Below are positions 33,041-40,937 of a stretch of DNA of 40,937 bases, piece by piece. Under the pieces are notes generated by a model that was given only the letters and a program-made list of their open reading frames with translations, was not told the DNA's origin and ran no database searches. A program made the translations under genes and the position numbers. Origin of the DNA: Plakobranchus ocellatus (lineage: Eukaryota > Mollusca > Gastropoda > Plakobranchidae); assembly GCA_019648995.1 (NCBI GenBank), contig BLXT01001679.1:296196-337132 (forward strand), read 5' to 3'. Every line of letters starts with the position of its first letter. Positions within the stretch are counted from its first letter, which is position 1.

Positions 33041-34099
33041 AAAAATAATTAAAAAAAGAACATGTCACTGTGTAGAATAACAGTACCATCAAATTTTTTT
33101 GCCATAAGAATGTGGCAAACTAAGGTAACCAATTTTTGTTATTACTGTTTCATTTGTGTCTTTAAAATGGATATATGTCCTTGTACTCCCACAGTGGGAC
33201 TTGCTCTCAGCAGGATTTTTTCTTTAACCCTCTGAAAGTTGCCTCTACTGTATTTCTACTGTGATAAATGCTCTTTTTGGTGTCCTTTTTCGCAATTTAC
33301 TTTTTTCAAGATTTTGCTCCAAGAGCTAAAACCATACAAGTTGTCTAAATTTGGGAACAAATTTATAACATTATAATTTTATAGTGTACTGCAGTGTACT
33401 CATTCTTGGTACTAAACATTTATTTATATTTGATACATTGCCAAAAGTAAAATTTTTTATTCATTTGTAACACCATCAGGTACCTAAGATGAATACTTTT
33501 GGTATTTGTAGTTGTTATTTTGTAATGAAAATTTTTACAATAATACTGCTAGAAGTTTCTTTGAACATTGCAAAGTTTCATATTGAGATTATTCTGATCT
33601 GAAGAGATTATTGTTTTTTTTTTTTCTTTTGGAATTTGCATCATTTGCAGAATTCCAGATTTCAAACAATATATTATCAACCCCTTTGTCAGGGTTTTTT
33701 TCCACATCTGGTCGGAGTTTTTTTTTCCCTCTATTTAAAGTGCATCTTATGTTCGGATTCACGAATGGTCACCATTTCTCTCCTAATAAAGATAGAGCCA
33801 TAATTCTTGCACAAATTTACTGGGCATTGGTTACACTACCTAAATATATAGTTATTTTGTGCATGTGGGATATGTTTTCTTATGATGTATATAGGTAGAC
33901 AGACAGTGTAAAGAAAAATTGACATCAAAATTAGTACAACACCTTTACACTCACCATCAGAAAAAATGTCCATTTTCAGTTTGCAGTCAAATACTCCATA
34001 TTCCACTAAAGTCCATGCAGTTCCCAATGTTCATAACAATTTTTGTCCAATTCCATCCAATTATACGAAATTAAAAAAAAGCATGTGTAATCCAAAAGT
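33041..34099. other. gene-free AT-rich stretch
   Basis: I see no coding sequence or RNA gene. It contains TTAACCCTCTGAAAG at 33224-33238, which has the TTAA-CCC form of a piggyBac element end. A matching partner could not be found on the other side of the transposase remnant. Confidence 0.4.
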
Positions 34100-36350
34100 T
34101 TAAAGAAAAAAGAAAAAAAATCGAACGTCAGTATGTACACTATCTACATGTTGTTTCAATAATCCATGAAGCCTTTGGTCCCCCATGGCCCCTGGAGTGT
34201 GGTACTTTAAGAAACAGTCCTTGGGGTGAAGGTGAGGATGGTCTGGACATCCAATGCAAACAAAATTTATCTGATTTGGAAGAGGCGGCTTACTGCATAC
34301 AACACATCGCCTGTCTTTCTCAACATATTTGACAAGGTGTGTGTTGCCAACAAGTTGTCAGATGGTCTGCCTTTTTTTGTTTCAGGAAGCCCAGAAGTTT
34401 CACCAGCTGGCCCAATCAACTGCTCCTCTGCTTTTAGTGTCAGCTGATCAATTAGCAGGTCTTTGAACTCCTTTATCAATACTGACTTCTGGCCCTCTTT
34501 TCGCTTCAGCTTGTACAAAATGTACCCATTCATTTGTATCAGATCCAAAAGAAGATCTTTTTCCACCATTTTTGGGTTTTCCTTTTGAAATGCTTTGTTT
34601 TGGTCCATATGATCACATCCATTCATTGAAGTGTTGTAGGCCTTGGTGATGGCCGCCTTCTTTATGATTTGTCTGCGGTTTTTGGATTACTAGTGTCACT
34701 ACAAGTAGACACAGCAGACCAATGTTTTTTTTGTTTTTTTATCCCTCCGTGAGACTGTAGTGTAATGATGGTGTTGTCTTCCGTGATGAAAAATTTTGAC
34801 TGCTGCTTCTCCAGCTTCATAGTTTTCAGCTGTTGAAGAAAGTTTTTTCTGTTTGCCTGCACAGTGCCGATGTAATAAAAGTTGTTGGCCTGCAGATATT
34901 GGACGAGGTTGACGGTTGCGTAAAACCTACCTGCAAATATATGATGTCCTTTATCAAGAGGTCGAAGCAAAGTCTGAAAGACTTATAGCCTCTCAGACTG
35001 GGGATCCAAAGACAGGTAAGCTGTTTCTGCGCCGAAGTAGGGCAACAGATTGATGACATAACCAATAGCACTGTCGCACAATCTGAAGGTCTTCACATGA
35101 TATTTTGCAGGCTTGTTAGGATTGTAGATCATGTATTTGAACTGCCTTTCCAACCGTCAACCATTTCATCCAATGACTGCTCTTGGAAGGGGTCAAAAGC
35201 TCTGCGAGACTCCTCTAGCAAGCTGTTGATGAAGGGCTGGATTTTTTTCAGTTGATTCTGCCTCACTGTCTGCGCAGTGCAGCATGGTGTGGTGAATGCA
35301 CTCAAACCTGTCTCTCACAAGTATATCACCTGTTGTACTCATGTTTCTTTGTAGACCAAAAATTTTAAAACTTTGGTGGCTTGTTCAGACCTATTGTGAT
35401 CAAAACGGCCAAATACCGGTACAGTTCTCCGATGGCGATAGGGAGTCCACTATATGAGAATAGCAATCGCTTTTTTGCAGATTGATTCATCAGCATCCTT
35501 TTCTCAGCATAGCTGTTGATGCTATGGAGAAGAGTTGTTAAAATGTTGGTGTCCTAAGAGTTGTCAGACAGTCAAGTGCTGAGGACTCATGTGTCAAGTC
35601 AGCAATAACTCCAGGCCCCACAGGTGGCACAAATCTGAAATTGTTCTGCGTCGGCTCACCTTTCACCTCTTGCCAGTATACAGGTCTAGCTGGAGCACCA
35701 GTTTTCTTAGGCCTTCCTGCGAAATATGAAAAAAAATGATGGTTAGACAACTAACAACACAATTCAATCGGAATTGCTGGTTGACAAGTCTGTGTGGCTC
35801 CATTCGCTTGTCTCAACAGCTGCACCGAAACAAGTCACAAAATAAAAATAAAAAAAAATAGCACAAAATCGAAACAAAAGAAAAAGTAGATCTTAGATCA
35901 ACACAGATAAACACATAGAAAACCAATCTACTCATACACCTTATTGATATCGACTTCAAAATGGCAATAATAATATTTAGATCAAAATATAAATCTACCT
36001 CAATTTTGCTGATCTTGAGCTTGAACAGAGCCTGCCAATATCATGAAAGTGAAATGGTAAAAGGATTGAGAAAAAAATATCCTAGTAAATCTAGATCTAG
36101 ATCAAAATAAATTATGAAAGTTAAAGTTTTACTGATTTTATTTACTGATAACTTCTCACCTCTTGGTCTGTTGGTCAATATCATCATTACTGCTCACAAC
36201 TGCTTGATGAGTTGTGAAATCCGGATCACTAGATCTAGCGTCATCTCCTCTCACAAATTCATCATCAAAGTGAAAATGATTTTTATTGTCAGATTTATCT
36301 GATGATGAATTACTATCAAATGCATCAAATAATGCATCGGACTATAAATT
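34100..36350 (-). pseudogene. broken piggyBac-type transposase gene
   Basis: Fragments of one piggyBac (PGBD-like) transposase are readable on the minus strand in order but in different frames. An acidic N-terminal segment (DALFDAFDSNSSSD, about 36320-36160) ends at a GTGAGA. It is followed, after a CGCAG at about 35733, by GRPKKTGAPARPVYW. Next come INSYAEKR (about 35520) and LDEMVDGWKG followed by YNPNKPAKYHVK (about 35180-35110). Then come KGHHIFAGRFYATV (34950-34910), MNGCDHMDQNKAF (34626-34590) and the Cys/His tail CVVC ... CIGCPDHPHLHPKDCFLKYH (34310-34180). The frame ends at a TAA at 34102-34100. Frameshifts and stops break it in at least four places. The second Asp of the family's DDD catalytic set appears as Gly (AGRF, 34929-34931). 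It is a dead copy. Confidence 0.85.
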
Positions 36351-39300
36351 CCTGGCCTCCGACGAAATAATCCTCTGTAGCTAAGACATTTTGTAGCCAA
36401 CACTTGTTGAAAAAACGTAAACGAACTTAGTGTTGTTTTCAGTTGAAGTAGATCTAGCTTTTGCTTTGCTTGTAAGGGCCTATCTAGCATCAAATCATTG
36501 ATCATATCCCTCTAGGGAGCAATTCTTTTACTCAGTATCACTAACAAAGAGTTCCAGTTTCGTTGAGAAATTATTTTGCAGTTTTAGAGCTGCTATGATG
36601 TTAGCGGCCGCATGGTCATTCTTATTGTTCCGTCGGCTGCTTGGAGTTATTGAGTTAAAAGCACAATAAAACACTGTTCTTTTAGCTTTGGTAAGAAGAT
36701 AACACATGATATCAAATCATAAGGTATAGTTGTTTTATTCCAAAACACCTTGTTTCTCTTTTTGATTTCAAAGCATTCCATCCTCATAATCAAGTGTACT
36801 TCAACGTACTTAAAAATACACGTTTCAAGTTGCTGAACTCATCGTCTCTTTTTGAACATGTGGTGTGTTGATGCAGCATGATATCGTACTGTGTCAACAC
36901 ATGATATGTCGCTTAATGTTTTTTTGCCCAATAATAATCCTGGCAAATCAATGACAAAAATCATGGAGACAATGAATTAAAATTAAAACCATACTTGCAA
37001 TAGTTTGTCCCCCAAGAAAAAAGGAAAATTAACAAAACAAGCATGGAAAAGAAGTTGATGATTTGTTCTTCATTTGCACATAGTTCAAAATTTGTGCTCA
37101 GGTACTTTTACACTTTTTAAAAATTGTTATTTTTATTTTATTTGTATTTATAAAATATTCAACCATATGTTTATTTAGATTTTTATTTGAAGCAAGACTA
37201 TTTGCCTTTCGATTGAATATTGGTGTATAAATATTGATTTTCCTTCCTACAATCAAAATTATATTTTTTTTTAACGTAATGATTTTTTTTCCCCAGAAAA
37301 GTTCCCGTCCAATTGTAATATGACCTTTCACCTCTTTTTATTTGTGCTTTTTACAATGCTTATTAAAAAAAATTAGTTTCTTGTGAATATTTTTCCATTT
37401 TGCATGTGATTTTTTTTAAAGTTGTTTTTTAAAGACCTTTAGTTAATTAAGGAAAACACATTTATATCCTCTAATCTCAAACTTTTGTGTGCATTGTATA
37501 TAATGTAAGAAACGAACTTCCTTAAACAAAATCTCAGTGTTACTTAGCTTCAGAAAAGCAGGGCAAATAATTTGAATGTCATGAAACCAATCCTAAGCCA
37601 CAGGTGCAAATTTTACACGTACATTACATCCTCAAATTTTGTTTGTTTTAGCTTTATAATGGTGGAAACCTGTGAGAAATATGTTGATTCCCGCATGCTG
37701 AGATATAAGAGTATCTTTGATGATACAGTGTTGGGATCAGTCATCTGCCATTATTTGATCATTGTCATATTTTTTTCCTTGCACAACCATTGTTAGTATA
37801 TGCATAAGGAGTAACATCAACTTTTGTTCTCAATTCCTTTCATTTTGTGCAAATTTTCAGTGATGTAGGATGAGAATTTTTTTGACTTAGCTAGGGGGAA
37901 AGCTAGGTCATTCACACCAACTGTTGTCATTGTAAACACACAAAATGGCCAATAGTTCAAGCAAGTTTGTTTAAAACATATGGCTACAATAATGACTCAG
38001 ACAATGATTACAGTGAGTTATCAAATCCATCCTTGTATGAGTCAAGTTGGGGGCAAGACTTTCAAATGTGCACACAGAAAAAGAAAATCAAGGGATGTTA
38101 GACTGCTTTTCACTTTGCCATTCACTGTAAAACCATTAAATAATGTGAAAAAGAAGTCAGTTTCATTTTACATCACCTGTCTATATCTCATAAGTCTCCA
38201 TTAAATTCGTAGTTAATCAACTAAAACTTGGTCACCATTATCATGTGAAAGTATTGAGTGTTCATTAATTTTTCAAAGGTTTAAAAGATATCTTTGTTTA
38301 TGAACGAAAATACTTCTGTTAGTATTAACAATCTTTTCGTAAACTTTAAATTGTCCACAGTTAACTTAAAATGGCCTTATTTCATCTTTAATATTGTGGA
38401 AGATTGCTTTGTGTGCATAATTGGAAGTTTTTCCAAGTTGTGAAGAAGTGTAGAGAATATTGATCATGAAGCAAGCAGATCTAGATGATATTGATCAACA
38501 ATGGGAAAGGAAAGAAATAAGTGTTACAAGGTCGTCATTACAAGCTTGCTCTTCAAAATCTGACTCGGCCACACTAGATCTGATAATGAAATAGATCCAG
38601 AATTTTTTTTTTTTTGTAAGTTGGTAAAAAAATCTGAAGATACATTTTACTATGTTCCTCCTTCATCCACGCTTTCAATCAAAGCAAAAACAAACAATTT
38701 GAACTTGATTTACATGACTTTTATTTATTGTACAATCACATGCCATGATTTGAGACCAAACCTGATGAGTTGCATATAATTATAAACATTTTTTAGACGG
38801 AATTTTAAGTGGGTTTTTTTTTCTTCCTTGAAGTTGTTTTTTTTTTCCAAAAAAGTTTAAAAATTCCACATCTTTTATTAGAATAAAAAATTTTCTATCC
38901 AGGCAAATTCCACAGAAAGAAGTTTAAGGCTGTTTTCAAGTTTAAATTGTACAAAATGCAACTTCCGAGTCATTGGGACTGACAATGAGACATGTTTATT
39001 TTTTAAAATTATCTTTTTTTTTTAAATTAAAAAAAATTCTAATTGATTTTATTTGAATGAATTTGAATTCACTTTGGGTATACATTTTATTGCATTTGAA
39101 TTGCATTGGTATATTAAGGGATCAAATACCAGTATTCAGAGCTTGTAAATTTGCTGGACTTTCTTTAGTGAGTTAAGGAAAAATAGTGTTCTTCAAATGT
39201 TGTTTTTGCAAAGTGCTCCTTGAAAGCAGGTCATGCCTCAAGCCCTCACCAAGTGAGTTGCAAGTTATATTTTGAACAGCTTAATCTTTGATTTAGCCCC

Positions 39301-40937
39301 AGATCTCATCTCATAAGCTTTTGTCATTGTGAAATCTGGATTCTATAATTTTGATTAAGTTCTGAGACAGAAGTGTTTAAAATGTTACAAAAATATATAA
39401 AGCCGCAACAAAAGCTTTAAAATCTTTTTTTTTTTAAGATCAGGATAATTCGCTCGGTCTTTAGATTTGAGCTCAGTAAGTTTGTCTTTTTCTGGGGAGG
39501 CTAACATGATCTTTTGAAAAATTGTATATATACATTTGAAAAACAATTCAGGCAAAATGAGATGAACTAGGCATGTGAATTTTGATAAAGATCACTGAGC
39601 TAACAGATGTGAAAAAAATGAGAACTCTTGAACAAAATCATTTTGTAAACTTCACAAGGTTACAAGTCTCATGGCAAAACAGTGCACTGGGGCTCTATGA
39701 AAACTACGTAGAAGATGAAAAATATAATTTGTCAGAAACATTAAATTAGTACTATTTAAACCTAATTGTATATTATTTGTTTCTTTCTCGGAAAGGCTAT
39801 AGCCTTGAATGCTATGGTATGGAACATTTTGTGTGTTTAGTCTAGAATATGATTTCTGTATTTTCAGAGCCCTCGATCACATAAAAGCTGATGCTGTGGA
39901 AAGCTTGAGAAAAAAGAAATGTAACTTGTAATGGTTGATACTTATATTTTCATCTCTTCCTTCCTTACAAATATGATTTTCCTTTTATCTGTTAAGAGTT
40001 TAGTAGATCCTTTTTGTATATTACCAGTACATGGATAAGTGCATTAAAATATTTGTGTGTTTGTAGTTTTTTGTGCTGCATATATTTAGAGGGCAGTATT
40101 GTGGTAAAAATGAAGATAAACAAGATTACTTCTTGTATATCCCACTGCATTTACTAATGTAGTGTCTGTCAGGGAAAAAAAGACCCCAAAAAACTGTTGA
40201 GATGATAATTATAATCATATTTGAAATTGTGAAAATAAATCTGTTGCTCATTATGGATGATATTTGATGTTTTGTTTTAGCTTGCTTAAATGTGTCATAT
40301 TCAATTATTCACTGCCTTGAATTATTTTGTGCAGGATTTTTCAATATATTTTTTAAGACTTAATTTTTTTATAGGAGCCATAAAAATGAAGAGCCATTTG
40401 TTTTACTATGTCATATCATTGTGTGAGATGCATTGTAAATGTGATAATATCATTAAACTCTTTTTGTTAGTGACTGTGGTTCTTGTTCTCTTGGTCACTC
40501 TTTGATATTATTCTCCTGCAAAGGTACAACAGACAACGCTCAGTATCTTTTATTTACTTCAAAGATAATTAAGTGATTCAAATTATTTTCTAAATGTCAC
40601 TGTTTTTAATCATATTTACTTATTTGACTTTAAAATGGAAAGATTGTTTGAATGCTTTAACATTTATAAAAAAAAGAATGTGAAGATTTAAGATAAAAGT
40701 TGATACACTAGTTTTTTTTCAAATGTCTTTCCAAAAAAAGGATGCTAACACAAACAGCACGACGATTGGCTACCAAGTGAGAGATCGCTAATTTTATCCC
40801 CATCTGGCCATCTAAAGTTGTTTGTGTTGTGATCATTTAACACTCTTTATGTTGGGGAGAAGAAGGCTGTCTCCTAATTCTACTTGGCTTATTATTTACA
40901 GGCTATCTTTTGAAATGGTAACTGCAATCGATGACAG
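36351..40937. other. intergenic stretch without recognised gene
   Basis: No open frame here resembles a known protein. There are AT-rich runs and a few AGATCT words. There is a small hairpin (37884-37892 with 37901-37909, loop 8) and an AATAAA near 40224. It may be FBF1-distal intergenic DNA or a large intron of a gene outside the window. Confidence 0.5.

Noticed and set aside
36509..36519. CCCTCTAGGG as the right end of the piggyBac element
   Set aside because: It is a local palindrome, has no adjacent TTAA, and does not extend as a complement of the candidate left end.

Overview
The window is eukaryotic: AT-rich, intron-dense DNA from an invertebrate animal. It carries two conserved cilium genes in head-to-head orientation, followed by a long 3' flank with a decayed transposon. 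Repeated TCTAGATCTAGATC-type runs, intron-rich structure and diverged but complete protein matches make me think of a mollusc, probably a heterobranch gastropod. That taxon is an inference from memory of such genomes, not something the sequence proves.

Positions 1-1147 hold, on the minus strand, the first two coding exons of an NME5 orthologue (nucleoside diphosphate kinase homologue 5, a motile-cilium radial-spoke protein). The rest of that gene, including the catalytic-histidine exon, lies off the left edge. Positions 1148-1543 separate the two start codons and look like a shared bidirectional promoter; they contain an RFX X-box-like site next to a forkhead site.

Positions 1544-31667 hold, on the plus strand, an entire FBF1 orthologue (Fas-binding factor 1, a distal-appendage/transition-fibre protein at the ciliary base). 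I could join 33 coding exons whose GT-AG borders and reading phases all agree. The total is 4,242 coding bases, i.e. 1,413 residues plus stop, compared with about 1,133 residues in the human protein as I recall it. The N-terminal half is acidic and Ser/Pro-rich with short conserved motifs. A poly-Gln tract marks the hinge, and the C-terminal half is an almost continuous coiled coil ending in a conserved C-terminal segment. A 130-base assembly gap lies inside intron 27 and removes no coding sequence. One intron holds a LINE reverse-transcriptase remnant and another a (TC)37 microsatellite.

Positions 31668-40937 contain the FBF1 3' flank, a three-copy 72-base tandem repeat, a broken piggyBac-type transposase gene on the minus strand (about 34100-36350), and then over 4 kb in which I see no gene.

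Nothing here is a wholly new system. The most interesting points are the head-to-head cilium gene pair with a compact RFX/forkhead promoter candidate, the 5-codon first exon of FBF1, a candidate frame-breaking cassette exon near the 3' end, and the array of acidic-hydrophobic motifs in FBF1.
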